A DNA stretch of 64,000 bases, from assembly GCA_016801845.1 (NCBI GenBank), contig CM028909.1:5987313-6051312 (forward strand). Reading direction: 5' to 3'. Below the pieces are notes generated by a model. That model saw only the letters and a program-made list of their open reading frames with translations, searched no databases and was not told the DNA's origin. The translations under genes and the position numbers were made by a program. This document shows positions 1 through 39,149 of this stretch, piece by piece. This DNA comes from Polydactylus sextarius. Lineage: Eukaryota > Chordata > Actinopteri > Polynemidae. Numbering within the stretch: the stretch's first letter is position 1; each line of letters opens with the position of its first letter.

Positions 1-195
1 AGAGAATAAAAGCACTTTTGTAACCACATGTTGCTGTGTTTTATTGAAGTGCTGCTGCAGTAGCTTCTACCTTTTTTATTATTATTATTTATTATTTTGT
101 CTTTACATTGTCCGTCTCTAACTAGCGATGTGGCCGCTGCTTCTGCATCTGTAGCTTCAGCCACCTGTGGCAGCGAATCTAATCCCTCTACGCCA

Positions 196-198
196 CAT

Positions 199-260
<62 letters not shown>
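196..260. repeat. (GA)n microsatellite
   Basis: About 28 uninterrupted GA units in a purine-rich stretch. It could act as a GAGA-type promoter element if a 5' UTR exon lies here. Positions 1-195 show nothing recognisable. Confidence 0.9.
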
Positions 261-262
<2 letters not shown>

Positions 263-377
263 CAAAAACGAGGAGCTGAAAGAGGTCGGAGAGGAGGAAG
301 ATATCTTTCATGATAAGTGGACTTCTGACAGAGAGAGAGGGAGAGAGAGATCCTCGCCGCATATCCAGTTGACACAA

Positions 378-384
378 ATGAAAG
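378..384 (+). other. Possible 3' end of a vwa5b1 5' UTR exon with a short uORF
   Basis: The sequence ATGAAAG|GTAAGA gives a good donor at 385. A pyrimidine tract and the first AG at 3963-3964 form a plausible acceptor 18 nt before the start codon. Splicing these would create a tiny upstream ORF (ATG AAA GAA TCC TAA). This is inference only. Confidence 0.2.
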
Positions 385-385
385 G

Positions 386-3300
386 TAAGATAACGTGGCT
401 GATGCTGTGATCATATTAATGCTGCAGTGCTTCTTCTTCTCTCTCAGATGATACATCAATTAAAACATCACTATCTCCTCCTGTTATGTTGTTTTTCTAT
501 TATTTAAAAAGAAAAAAAAAAGGGTCAACCACTCAGATGATGATTGAGATGTGTCTGGATTTGTGTTGTAAAGTGATAACAAGCACAGACACTTGTTGTG
601 CTTCAACAGGTGGTTAGCACCAGATCTGCTTCTCTGATTTGACACTAATGAGTGCAGAGGAGTGTGGCAACGCTGGATAAAAATATGTTGAGAGTTGATG
701 CTTTTTTTTTTTTTAGGGGGATTTACACAGTGATGCATTTGATTGGTGCACCCTGGGACTGACACTTTTTTTTTTTTTTTTATTACACTAATTACTGTAA
801 AAGCCGAAAGCCTGTAAAGAAAACGGACGCTGACACCTGTCAGCATCACTGAAATTTAATTCATTTGAACTTATTTAGACTTTGCATATGTGATGAGATG
901 GATTTTTTAAATGTTTTTGATGTTTTTGATGTTCCTTGTCGCCTTTTTTCAAAGCTTTTATCAAGTCTTTCTTCATGAACATGTAAGAGACGATTGTTTT
1001 TATTGGTGGACAAAGGAGATGTATCTGTTGTCTTATCAGTCTTCAGTTGACTGGACACATGATGGCACTGTTGAGACAGACAACGAAATAGTCTTAACTG
1101 CATCTTTATGACCTTTCCCCCCCCTCGCCATAAATAACCGTGAGGTGCCTAAACCCCTTGATCAAATTCGATATTGATCTTCTGAAACAGTCTTCACTGT
1201 GTGACGTGTGAAAGTTGCTGCATCTCCTTTTGTAATTTTCTTTTTTTTTCAAAGTGAATATTATTTTTTATGTTCATTTACGTTACTAGACAAATATCAC
1301 CTGGGCCTCTTTTTTTTAAAAAAAAAAAAACAAAAACAAAACATAATTGCGATCGGTCACGGTGCTGTAAATAAAGCCACACTCACTTTAGGGACATTAC
1401 TGGTCAGTCTGCAGAAGAGGAGGCAAGCAGGCAGAGCTGTCTCTATGGAAATTGCTTTCGTCATAACGTTTCCTATCAAGCCTGTGCCGGGGCTCTGGTC
1501 GTGCAGCAGACACAGACCCTTGACAGCACATAACCAAGATTACTGGTGGAGGAGGCGACATTAACAATGAAGCATAGCCCTGGAGCAACAGCTAATTTTA
1601 TTTTATAACTCATATAATTAGCAGTATTGCTGTATTCCTCCTTGAGCATTTTCAATGTATCTAAACTTTCTATTTTCCTCCCTCCTCACGTAGCAGTGAA
1701 TCTTATTTTTTTTCTCCTTATTCTATTATCATGATAATGATGAAACAACCGTAAATGTGTTTTATAGCTGTGACCTTTATCTCAAATACTCAAAGTACCT
1801 CTGTCAGCCTCAGGCTCAGTGGTTTTACATCATAGCAAAGACGATTATTGAAGTTGAAATAGCTATAAAACCTGTAGCACTGAACTCATACCTAGATAAA
1901 AGCTTCCATCGAGACTGTAATGAAACCCTGCCATGTGTTTAATGTTAATGCTGAGCAACTAAAAGTCATAAAAAGAAGAGTTAAAAAGAAGCTTTCTGCT
2001 ATGAGGTTAATACTGAATAAATTAAGATATTACAAGAAATTCAATTCAACTCAGTTTAATGTTAGAAAGGAAAAGCAATGGCTACAATGAACAAATACTT
2101 TGGCAGAGACGGTGGAAAAGACGTGCTCCCCTTGAGTCCAGTAAAGTAAATAGTCATACAGCAAAGTCAATATAATATTATACTCATACTATTATTAAAG
2201 CTTTCTTTTTTATTAGTTTTTGGCTAAACTTAGCTACATTGCTCCTGATTTTTTCAGAGCAACCACATTGTCAAAAGTAATTCTGAATGTCTAATGATCA
2301 GAATTTTTATCTCATAGACTTCATAGACTCTTGTTCATAAATTTTACAAGCATAGGACTCATGGACCGGTGTGACTTAGGCTCCTTATATGAACTGTTTT
2401 TATTCATATCAGTAGCTAATTGGTTGACTCAGTACTTTGGGCATTGTTGTTGCTCTAGCTAACAGGAGCTATTTCTATTGTTGGCATCAAAATAAAACAC
2501 AATATTCAACCAAGCTTATTTATTTCTGTGATGACGCTGACAGTAAGAATAACCATCAATATGTGGAGCCAAAAAAAGAGAATGAAAAAGGCATTTTCTT
2601 ATTTCTGACATTGGGTGAATGCTGTATAATATGAGAAAACCCCCAAGGTTGAAATAAAATGTGCCTGCCACAGTTGTGACATTGATATTTCTGAATGTTT
2701 AGAAAATGAATAGCAGATTTTATGCTTATTAGTTTAGGAAAAGCACGGGGCACATTAATTGTCTGAAAGGCCAAAGAGTCATAACAATAACACTGCTATG
2801 AGAAATGACACCATGAAAGGTACCACCAGGAAAGGAATGTAATTATGCGTTTTTAAAAAAGGTCTTTAAACATGGTTATTGCCAGGAGGAAAAAAAAAAA
2901 CAAATATCAATTAAAGAGTGAAAATGTAAAACATTTGAGAATGAATTTGACTTGAGTTTTAATTAATCTAAAGGGACCGTTTTAAAGACTAAGAAATTAC
3001 CCCAAGGAAAGGCTGTCATTCCTCTGACAAAAAAAGCAGAGAACAGAACATTTTAATAGCACATGGTTTAAAAAAAAAAGCTATTATTTATTTATTTATT
3101 TACTTACTTAAAATTCTGTCAATCACTAGTCATCTTTGTCAGAGCAACAGTAATATAAAAATATTTTTGAAAATGTTAACAAACATATCTTTTTAGTGAT
3201 TTAGCTTTAGCTGGATATGCAACATATCACAAGCTAGTTAGCTAGCTAACTAGCTAGGGTTAAGCTAACGTCAAAGTGAACTAGTGTTAGTGTTAACATT

Positions 3301-3964
3301 AGCACATTAGAGCTATTAGAGCTACATTCATAGCTATCTTAGCTTTATTTTGATGCTTAAGATGTTCCTTTATAAAAGAAAATAGCACATCTGACACAAA
3401 GATCACAAAAACAGACAAGAAAACATGAGCTAACTAACACTGTTAGCATCATAAGCAAACAAGTGAGCTATACTCATAAGGTTAGCTCCTTTAGCCAGCT
3501 AGCTAGCTTAGTAGGCAGCCTTGTTAAGATAGTTTAGAAAGGTTTTGTTTTTCTCTAGCTAGCTGGTTCAGCTAATTTGTATTCAGGAAATCCGTGAATG
3601 GCACTAGTGATTTCAGTTTACATGTTATCATCAAACTAAAGTCCAATTTTAATAATCAATCAATTATGTTGCTTTTACATCATATTTAGATTGTGATTAT
3701 GGACAACCAAAAAAATGGACACTTAAACAAAAACGTAATGTTTTTTTGGGGGGTAGGAGAACTAAAAACAAACAGACAACAGCTACAAAACCACCTTTGT
3801 TGGCATTATTGAATAATATCCAAACACAAATTTAAACGAATGAATAGTTTACCGGTTCAGTTATGTATTTTACATGATTTGTGTAACAGATTCGCTGATA
3901 TAATAATAATATAAATATAATTATCTTTTCTTTTTTTTTCCTTTTTAATGTGACAACAAACCAG
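386..3964. other. Upstream / presumed first intron of vwa5b1, no gene seen
   Basis: AT-rich sequence with poly-A/T runs and no conserved ORF. At 3220-3560 it has dense GCTAGC/TTAGC palindromic motifs of the sort scattered through fish intergenic DNA. Confidence 0.5.
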
Positions 3965-3982
3965 AATCCTAAAACCAGAACT

Positions 3983-29205
<25,223 letters not shown>

Positions 29206-30010
29206 AACTCCCGCCAGTCCGAGACTGAAACAGACCACTCGGAGCACTCAAGCCCCATACGATACTATGCTAACTGAGGCTGTACTATCCTTCATTCAGC
29301 GGCATGTCCTCTGGAGTTGTTGCAGTTGTGAACAATGTGTATCTTCTGTTTGTGTGCTGTTCCTTCAAACATATCACAGGCTCTTCAGAGGCACTACGTG
29401 CAAGCTATTACCTCGCTGGTGCCATGTACCGTAGCTGGATCCCTGTTAGCAAGGGATCTAATCAGTTATGCCACAGATTTTCAGAGTCTCATGCAGATGA
29501 ATGTCAGTGTTTAAACTAGTAGCATGCCAGATCATTACCCATCAACGTGTGAGAAAAGCTCTTATTGTCATCATATTGATGTTATTATGGTGGAGAATGA
29601 TGCAAAACCATGGCCGATGAACAACTGATCAACGCATACTGTTTTTACATCTTTAAAACATTTACTGAATGGATTGTATTGTAGAAAAAAAAACAAAAAA
29701 ACAAAAACATGGGAAACAATCTGGGTACTTGCAAACAGTACTGCCAGTCTTTTCTAACAGCTTTTATCATTACAGTGTTATTGATATTTGCCATTTTGCA
29801 GTTTGATTATAGCAGAAACAGAAAAGATATGCAAACAGCTAAAGAAAATATAAAAAACATGTTAAGATTTGTTTTTTTTTGTTTTTTTTAAATATATGTG
29901 GCTTCGTTGGGGATCTATGAATGTGTATCCCACTGGCATGATATTTATTGTTTATATTTGTTTTTCATGTATCTGAGTATAGCCGTCTAAGATTAAAGGT
30001 TTTGATGATG
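29206..30010 (+). other. vwa5b1: vwa5b1 3' UTR with candidate poly(A) signal
   Basis: Non-coding sequence after the stop. The first convincing poly(A) signal is ATTAAA at 29992-29997, about 790 nt downstream, giving a short 3' UTR. The end is inferred, since there is no transcript data. Confidence 0.45.
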
Positions 30011-30379
30011 AATTATTAATTTGAAGACTGAGAGAGAAGAGCACAACCTGGAGTGGGTTGCACCATCTGTTTGCCAATTCAAAATTAGCCTTAATTAGCC
30101 CTAAGCTAAGTGTTTATGCTTCCCACATTTTAAAAGAGATTACGCCGCACAAATTGGTTGTTATATAGAGATTAGTTTTTTTTTTTTTTTGCTAAATATT
30201 TATACCCTGCAACTTAACCAAGAGATAATGCTAAAATTCGCTGCCTAAAAACATCAAGTATTAAAATTCAAAAAAAGATAAAGGATCAACACTTTAACAA
30301 AATGCTGTAAACTTGAGCGTTTATAACTTATAGATTTCACAAAAAAAAAAACATCAATGTAAAACAATGATTAATACAG

Positions 30380-31150
30380 TTGTTGTGTAGCTAAACAAAC
30401 CAACAAACAAAGCTGACATTAGCTAGTTAAAAATATATATAATAAAAATATGTATATATATATGTATATATATGTAAACTGTACAGTTTTTAATTAGAGA
30501 TATAAAACAGTGATTAATACAAGAGCTGTTATGAGCTAACTGAACCAAAAAGTAAAGCTAACGTTAGCTAGTTTAACTATTATGTTTAAACTGAAAAAAT
30601 AGATGAAAGAATAGGAACAATAGTCTACTTGACCAAAATGCTGTTCATCAATGTAAACGCGGAGGTTTTTCCCAAATTTCATTAAAAAATGATACATACT
30701 ATACATATAAAATCAATATTAATACACTTGTTTTTACTAGATAACTGAACCAACAACCGAAGCTAACGCTAGCAAATTACCATATTACATGTTCAAACTG
30801 AAGAACCGTTGAATATGGTCGAGACCTGACCAAAATGTTCAACAATGTAAACTTAAACTACATTTTTACAAAGGAATAATATATAGATATAAAACAATAG
30901 TTTTTACTAGCTAACTAAGCCAAGAAAACAAAGCTATTGTTAGCTAGTTAAAATATTTTGTAAATATTAGTTCAAACAGATGAATAGTTTGATAGTTAAA
31001 TACTTGACCAAGATGCTGGAATTTTAATTTCATAAAAAATTTAAATGATAAATAAGATAGTTGTTGTTATGTATTAACACTTGACACTGGATGCAACTGT
31101 TGTTTAACAGACTAAATCAATAAACAAGGCTAATGTTAACTAATAATAAT
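30380..31150. repeat. Degenerate tandem repeat, units about 140-205 bp
   Basis: The landmark AAGCTAACGTTAGCTAGTT (with variants) recurs at about 30410, 30552, 30758, 30930 and 31128. Each copy is followed by ...ACTTGACCAAAATGCTGTTC...ATGTAAACTT...ATATATAGATATAAAACA. No repeat family name is known to me. Confidence 0.65.
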
Positions 31151-31230
31151 AATAATAATAATAATGATAATTGTATTTGTAAAGCGCCGTTCAGGTCAAT
31201 CAAGGAGACTGTACATTATGAATAAAAAAA
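31141..31230 (-). mobile_element. Short LINE 3' end with (TTA)n tail
   Basis: The reverse complement reads GGCGCTTTACAAATACAATT followed by TTATTATTA, the usual 3' end of a truncated fish LINE insertion. Confidence 0.5.
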
Positions 31231-34125
31231 AATTCTAATAAAACTAAAACTTATAAAATAAAAACTAGATAAAATACATGTCTTTGTTCAGATTAAAGAA
31301 TAGATTGATATAGTCAATACTGGACCAAATGCTGTTTGAGAATATAAACTTGAAAAAATTTATATGAATTTTACAGAAACTGAACTAACTAACACAATAT
31401 ACAAAAACAAAACAAAAAAAAGCTAATGTTACTAAATGACTAAAAGATGAAGTTTGGTCAGTGTATGTTTTTTCCAAAATCTGACTAAAATTTAAACATT
31501 TTTTAAACCTTTACATTTTTCAACACTGCTGCAGTTTGGCACCAGTAAACATATAGTGAATCAGTTACAGGCAGTTCCTGAAGAAATCTCAAGTTTCTCC
31601 GTCACAAACTGGGGTTTGGTAGATTTTGGTGTCATTCCTCAGATTTTTGGTTTTTTATTTTATTTGAGATGCACATCACAAATAATGATCCTTGGAGAAA
31701 GTGTAAGTCATACCGAATCTAAAAATATGCACAAATATGTCACAACATGGTGAAATTCAAGTCAAAGGACATTGAACTAACTTCCAGTTGTGTTTTTAGG
31801 ACTTTGGCTTGCACCTTACTTACTTATTTTGAAAATCTCTGGTTTGGTGTCGCCCTCTAACTTCACTGTAACATATATATTCTATATATACATTAATATG
31901 TACAACTGTATTTACCAAAAAGTAATTTATTTATTTACTAATCTCTAGCTAAGACATTCATCTTAGACTTTCAGTCCAGTTTAATGACCCACTGGTCTGA
32001 AACTAGCTTATACTTAATTCAAACTTAAAAATTATGTTACATGTAAACTTAGTAATGGATTCACAAACAGATGGTGCAACTTAGTCCAAATATGAGCAGC
32101 GATGAAAAGTCCTGCTCTGGTAATCAGAGAGGAACACCCCCCCAACTATTTTCAGTCATCGTCTCAGCTCATTTACCGCAAGTGCCTCACCAAGGTTTCA
32201 AGTCGGCAGAAGATGTAAGTCTGTTCACTGCAGTTTAATCAGTGTGGTTAATGACTGGTTGTTTTTTTTTTCCTAAATATTCAGTGGATGCCCTTTTTAT
32301 TTTCTTGATTCTGTTGGTGGTGTGTCTAAACATCTTATAGTACTGATTATTTTTCTTTTTCTTTTACATCACAGTGTTGCTTTACTCAGGTATTTTTTTC
32401 CCCCCCACTCAGGCTGAGTTGCGTAAGTGCTTCTGCATGGACACAAGTGTTTATGTTATGATGTTTAATGAACTGAATTTGTCACATTGGAGCCTCTAGT
32501 TGCAGTATTTTTGCTCTACGAAATGAAACGAGAACACGGTAGATGTCACAGAGTAATATTTTTGTGTTGTAATTGCAGTAGTGAGTGCAGCTGTAATTGT
32601 AATAAGTTGTTATTTTTTATGTGCTGGGTCAGTTGTATAGTGCAGTATCTTTCAACTTGCTGTGTGTGCCTTTATAAATGATCGTTGACTGTTTGAGGCT
32701 GTTGAAAGCTTCTGTAGTGTCTTTATAACTGTCGATGCTATGACCAGCTCTGCAGGTGCATGTAATAAAATGACTCTACGAGTAAAGATACAGGTTGTGT
32801 AGCCGTTATTGTCGCATTAATAACAGCAAGGGATCAATACTTGGACCATTTATCTTTGTAATTTAATAAAATGATTATCCAGTCACGTATTTTGTGACTG
32901 CTGCTGTGCTGATGATACCTAGATCAACTCAAACTGTGTCAGCTGTCAATAGGTGGCGCTATTTATATGCCATAAAACGATATTATATTGAACAAAAGTT
33001 ATTTACTAATCTTCCTTCGGACTGTCTCCATGTAACAGTGTAACCCGTTTTTAAACTGTACTTATTTATGTAGCACCCAAAACTGCTGCAGATCACATGA
33101 TCTGAGGCTGCGTTTTAATTGGTTGCTTCCACATTAACGGCCTTTTTTATTGACAGCTGATCAGATTATTTTGGTTAGGACTTGGGTTTTGTGATTGTAG
33201 AGTTTTCTGCAACCCTCATATTTGCGACTAACTCCTTCTTATTAGACCTGACCTCTCAGAGTTCAGCAACTTCGAGTTGTTATTTCTTTACAGAAACAAC
33301 ATTTTACAGCAGAGGAGCAGTTAAACATGAAGCAGCAGCCGGTGACGGAGGACGGGCCGACACTCTGGCCTTCTCCTGCTCTTGTTATCTCTTTTAACTG
33401 CTCGTTGCTGTAGAATAGGACTCTCCCTGTACATTACTACTGCAGTGACTGGGCAACTTCAGCATCTTCTTGTACTGAAGATGGAGAAAACTGCACAACA
33501 TGGGCCCTTTTTTGATAAACACTGGTTTTGTAGATGTCAGGTATTCTTTCATCGCCACCTTTTCTAGCTTATTTAAATCAAGGTTTTCCTCATAACGTGA
33601 ATATCTCTGAACACAAAATAAAGATTCACAGTAGTTCTTAATTCTTCAAAAGTAAAAACTAAAACTAGAATGATTGATGTTCTCCTGAAACTCGTCTGTG
33701 ATGAAAAAAAACAAATTAAATTCTCTAAAAATGAAAGAAAACTTCAGAACTAGAGTCACAAAAAGAAATGTAGCGTCAGCTGCCTCTGATCTTAATTAAG
33801 TCCTAGTCAAACCAACATTTAAAACTGTAAAAACTGGAACAATTTTTTTTTTAAAAACAATAATCAAAATTGTTGCCAATTATCACATTGATTAATGAAG
33901 CATTCACACCAATCATTTTAGATTTCGAATACTGGCTGGTTTCTTGGAATCTGATTAAATAATTAAACTTCTACGTAGCATGAAGGTCAGTTATCTAAAC
34001 ACCACACCTACTTACTTCAGGTTTAATCATCTTTTCCTATGTTATAATCAGCTCATTAGTCCAACCACCACCTCAAGACAGGAAATGTCAAAACAGACTC
34101 TTAACGATCAAGTTGGTATAAAACC
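31231..34125. other. Intergenic, no gene recognised
   Basis: AT-rich with short chance ORFs only. Positions 33300-33400 are a little GC-richer but show no splice-bounded coding signal I trust. Confidence 0.5.
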
Positions 34126-34129
34126 TTAA

Positions 34130-34349
34130 AGGTCCCATATTATACCCTTTTTACAAGTTAACATAGCTCCATGAGCTCCACTGAACATGTTTCTTAAGAA
34201 AATACCTCTCAGATTAGACATTTTCTCCTGCCTCGCTCAGGCTGTTTCTCATTTGAATTCATACATGCAAATAAGATGCTACTGCCCACGCCACATTGTG
34301 GAACTGGGGGCGTGAACCAGCACTAAAGATCATTGTTTCGTTGTTTCAT

Positions 34350-34385
<36 letters not shown>

Positions 34386-35362
34386 AGGTAATATTCTGAG
34401 GAAAAAAAGTCACATAAATAAAACTAGTATATTTGTGACTATATATATATATAATATGTGACTATAAATATATATAATATATTTGCAATTTTATTTAATC
34501 GCAGATAGTTTAGTCGCAAATTTGGAAAAAACTTGCAAATTTCCTTACAAGTTTACAACTTTATAATGTCACAAATATGTTAGGGATAACGAGGTTTATT
34601 GTGTGAGGTGGTCAGTCTTGTGGAATAAGCCCTGACAGAGTGATGCAGGACCCCGACCCCGAGTTTCTTCTGCGCAGATCAGACGTTTTTCAGATCAGCT
34701 GTAGTGAGCCACCAACGGATCAACTGATGGAAGAAACCTCCGTGCTTAGCAACGAATTTTTGTTTGGCGTCAGGACTACTTGCAAAGTGACATGAATCAG
34801 GAGAAAAGTTTATTTTCCTTGACAGCGGTTTGATATGTAGAGCGTTGGGAAGTCCCATTTCACTATTAACGGCAATGTCCAGTTCAACATTCACTATAAA
34901 TAGGCTGGATGATGTGCAGAACGTTGCCTTAAATAAAGTTTGATCTGTCAGTTAAGGGACCATGTAAATGATGAGAATGACTGACTCGAACAATGTTATC
35001 CCTTCATGTTTGTGACATTAAAAACTTGGAAAAAAAACAAGTGTTTTTTTTCGCGCAAATTTGTGAGAAATAAACTCGCAAATACCTGAGTTTATTGTTT
35101 GAAACTTACGTCGAAGTTCAGAATTCTGCACTCGGCTCTGCCCTCTAGTGGATGTGTTGTTAACAAACACACCAACGTAACATACGAATGGGGAGTAGGC
35201 GGAGATTCTCCATAAGGTTGGAGGGTGGAGTTATTCAAATATCCTCATCTGTGACGTACATAACGAGGAGAATCATCTAAATGGATGGTTTAAGCATATG
35301 GTTTCTAACACTGGTGAATTTATTATTTAAACAATTGAGGCTTATTTGGTAATATGGGACCT
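34130..35362. mobile_element. TTAA-flanked DNA transposon, 1233 bp, non-autonomous
   Basis: It starts AGGTCCCATATTA and ends TAATATGGGACCT, perfect 13-bp inverted repeats. TTAA flanks it on both sides (34126-34129 and 35363-35366), the target duplication used by Kolobok and piggyBac elements. There is no transposase ORF. A (TA)n at 34351-34382 lies inside. Confidence 0.85.
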
Positions 35363-35366
35363 TTAA

Positions 35367-36735
35367 ATGCATACATATGTCTTATTGAATGTGTTGTGTC
35401 AAGTGTTAGGTTCTGAAATCTCAATGACGTCCTCCCCAATCTGCTCTGTTATGTGTTGTACCTTGTTTTTCTGCTGCTTCATCGCTCTTTTGCCGCAGAC
35501 TTTACAAGGTACATTTCGTTCTAAATCTACAAACTGCCTGTGTTATTGCTTCATCTCAGTCGGTGACGTGATGTCAAGTTGATTCCAGCTGCACTGTTTG
35601 TATTGTATCACCTCTCTTATCCTCACATGATGCGGAACATGCCTCATTAACAACAAAAAAAGCTGCAATAATACGGCTCCTTGAAATCAAAGCGGGTGTC
35701 AGTAATTAGGATGACGGGACAGAAAACAGACCATGGTGTAATAAAAAATGATAGCTCATTACTATAGCGCTAATAACCATCTTCACCCGGGCTTCAGAGA
35801 TCAAACAAGAGTCAAACAGTTGCTGACAGTGCACAGTGATCTGCAGAGCTCACACACAGAAACACACAGATTTATATTATCTGTTATTTTACCTCAGGTA
35901 CGTTGTGTGATATTATAACATGGCTATTCATTTCACTAATTGCATCCACAGATGAAGAAAGATTACCTTAGAATAACTTTGAACCATGTTTTGTTGCTAA
36001 GTTACAGATGATAAGTCAAGAAAATATTCAGTTACATTATATTCTTTACATGTAATATCTATATTCATGGATACTATAGCACAATTGTAAATGAGAAGTT
36101 GCAGCAGAGAAATTAATTTGACAAAATTTGACAAAAACTTTTAACGACATTTCACCCACGCGAGCGGTATTTTAGATTTAATTTAGATTTACGTTAAAAA
36201 TGATTACAGCTATTTATCATTTAACTTCCTGCATGCAGCTGTCAGCATGGCTTTTTTTTTCATTGTGTTAATCACACATCTTAAGTGACAATTATATTCT
36301 TACATTACAGCTACTTAAACACCTCTGGCTGCAGGACGGAGGCTGATGTGTCTGATTTAATCCAGACCAATAGATCACAGCAGTTTAATGTGAACATAAA
36401 TAGCCCAGAAAAAAAAAAACAAAAAAAAAAACAGAAGTAATTGCTTTGTCTGGCTCGTCCTCAGGTAAGACATAGGACACAATATATTAATCTTGTCTCA
36501 ACTTAGGAGTAGGAGTTAAGATGATGATTAGCAGTTGCCATGGGAACTATTGGTGTTTTTTTTTAATGCAGTCTATCTGAAGTGCAGCAACGACCACAGG
36601 TTTAACAATGATGTTTATTTAACTTTGGTCCAACGGGTCTAAACAATTCTAATCTATTCATCAAAATAACAACTTTAGTCACTTACTTTTGTACTTTTGT
36701 GTCACTGAGTTTGTATCAGCCACCAAAAAGGGAAG
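35367..36735. other. Intergenic, no gene recognised
   Basis: AT-rich, with poly-A runs near 36410-36432. Nothing further can be supported. Confidence 0.5.
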
Positions 36736-36739
36736 ATTT

Positions 36740-37130
36740 AAAATAACCACAAAGAGAATGACAACTACCAAAAAGACCCAGAAAATCACCAACAAACAGT
36801 TTAAAAAAACACAAAGAGACTAAAAAGCGGCAAAAAAGTAAGTTCAAACTATCACAACTCTCACTACGACGAGGCCCAAAACCATCACAATGGTAACTGG
36901 GACAATCACAAAGATTCAAAATGACCACAAAGAGACTCAAAACCACCACAAGAAGACATAACAACACCTCACTGAGACTCAGAACAACAACAAAGAAACA
37001 AAGATCACCACAAAAAGCTTCAAATTGCCATAATGAAACAAAAAACCACCACAAAGACATTTGAAATCTTTAAAAATGGACACAAAAAGACAAGAAAAAC
37101 TCTAAAAAAGTCTATAATAAAAGGAAGAAA
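36740..37130. repeat. Degenerate minisatellite, unit about 20 bp (ACCACAAAGAGACTCAAAA)
   Basis: Roughly 15-20 imperfect copies. The 114-codon - strand ORF here comes from the repeat and is not a gene. Confidence 0.75.
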
Positions 37131-38079
37131 CTAAAAATTACCATAAAAGGACATAAAACTTAAAGTGACCTCCTCAGTCTCAGACTCTTGCAGCTGTAAT
37201 CACACAAGTCTCCAGCTGTTTTGTGCCCGAAGGCGACTAAGATGCAACAGTTTCCCTCAGAAACTCTTCAGCTGCTCCGACTCTGAACATCTGCTCTTTG
37301 CTTTGAAGAAAAGAGCCTGATTGTTTCTCTGCAACAACAATCAGTCATTTCTAAAGTGATTCTGCAGATGAACCTTGGGAATCATCATGAAACTGAAACT
37401 GTATTAACTGTGACTCCCTGAGTTAATGGAGGTGTTTGATATTGATTGAATGTTACGGTAAAATTACTGCAATCAGGAGAGAAAAAAAAAAAAAAAAAGG
37501 GTGAACTTTAAAACATAATCAAGACGGAGCCACTGCGACTCCTCACAGATGAGAATTATCTCTAAAAATAAATCACACTAATTATCAATAAATCAATCAT
37601 TAGAAAAGCTCACGCTCAACATTTATGCAGTAATGGAATTTAATGAGGTACTGCCACTGAAGTACTACTTTACTCAAGGACATATTTGAAGTATTTCTAT
37701 TACAGCTGCTGCTTCTGCGTCACATTTATTCCACTGGTTGTTATTGTTCATTTATAGATTGAACAAAAGATACAATCAGCTGATTAAACATGATGAATTA
37801 ACAGGAATATATAATCATATAACACTTTTACAGATTGAATTCAGTTTATTTTATTATTCAATGAAAGTAAATGGGGCCACCAGCCAAACGTATCTAAATT
37901 GTCATTTTTTAACCACTAATAAAGCTCAAAATATCACTTCAGCAGCAGCATGAATAGGGTCCCTACACATAAACTGAAGTACTGATAACTTAGTAAGTGA
38001 ACCGAGAGTTTATTAAAAAAAAAACAGTTTTACAAGACTTACCCAGCGTCTGGTTTTCATAGCAACTGGTGATGAAGGG

Positions 38080-38202
38080 TGTTCCAGATCAGCAGATTCA
38101 TCATTTTCCAGAACAACAGGCTGATGTGTCTGTGAAGAATGAGAAGAATGTTGAATCTGCTGATCTGGAACAAAATGAAGGGTGTTCCAGATCAGCAGAT
38201 TC
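38080..38202. repeat. Direct duplication with a perfect 20-bp hairpin
   Basis: TGTTCCAGATCAGCAGATTC occurs at 38080-38099 and 38183-38202. Its exact reverse complement is at 38153-38172. The last two arms form a 20-bp stem with a 10-nt loop. Confidence 0.9.
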
Positions 38203-38769
38203 TTCATTTCCCTCCATCACCTGGTCCCGTCAGCACCGTCCTGTGAGGCTGCTCACTGGCGAAGGGGGCGGGGTTAACAGGCCCGGGTGGTTGTTGTCCT
38301 TCTGGCTCTGGTCCTGTCAGAATGTAGATTTAATAGTGTTATGATTTAACGCTGTTCATTCATTATTGCATAAATAATCCAGACTCGTAAATCTGGATGT
38401 TTATTTCACAAACTAGTAAAAGAGAAACACATCGTTGTATCAACACCATTCGATCAGTAACATTAAAATCAGAGCCATCAGTGGTCAGTTATTCTGAAGC
38501 AAACCAGCTTTAGAAATCTAAAAAACCTCAACAGATATACTGTACAGACCAGTGGTGCAGACTCAGCGTGTACTTATATACAGTACATCAAACTAATGAT
38601 TTACATCAGACAAACTTACCTGTGTCCTTACTGCCACAACTGAAGCACACTGGTGCACGACTGGTGTTGGCACAGTTTTCAACCCTGTGGTGGTTTAATG
38701 AAGCGTTTGAAACAGGAGTGTGACCTCTGGTCTATTTTGGACCTGCAGTAAACTATCTTAGACCTAAGA

Positions 38770-39149
38770 ATACCAACCAAAACAAAAAATAATTCAACAC
38801 AAAAAAAGCATTTAGCAGTTATGCTGCTCACAACTGGAACAAACCACCAGCAGAACTGAAATCAGCCCCAACTGTAAATTTAAATCCAGGTTAAAGACAT
38901 TTCTCCTTTCATGTGCGTATGGCTGAGCTCTTTTAAAGAACTTTTAATCGTAATCCTGAGATTTGCACCGTAACCAATTGTTTTTAACACAAATAAATCC
39001 ATTGTTTAATGTTTTAAATTGTTTTTATATCTGCTGTTTTAATGGTTTTAAATGGCATTCTTATGTTTTATTAATTATTGTTTTAATTTCTATGTATTAT
39101 TTAATTTATTTTTTATGAATTGTGTTGTATACAAATAAACTTGCCTTAC
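38770..39149 (+). mobile_element. L2/Rex-like LINE 3' end
   Basis: YAAHNWNKPPAELKSAPTVN is readable from about 38819 and matches the C-terminal tail of fish non-LTR elements. An AT-rich 3' UTR follows, ending ATACAAATAAACTTGCCTTA, the typical tail. Confidence 0.6.

Larger units (their letters stand above)
30058..32079. repeat. 16-bp inverted repeat pair enclosing satellite-like DNA
   Basis: TTGCACCATCTGTTTG at 30058-30073 and its exact reverse complement at 32064-32079. Flanking similarity is weak, so these may be decayed element ends or a coincidence. Confidence 0.3.

Noticed and set aside
3950..3982. Earlier start for vwa5b1
   Set aside because: The codon at 3950 is GTG and sits next to a probable splice acceptor. 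The ATG at 3983 gives the expected MPGL start.
36716..37060. 114-codon - strand ORF rich in Leu/Phe/Trp
   Set aside because: It is produced by a degenerate 20-bp minisatellite.
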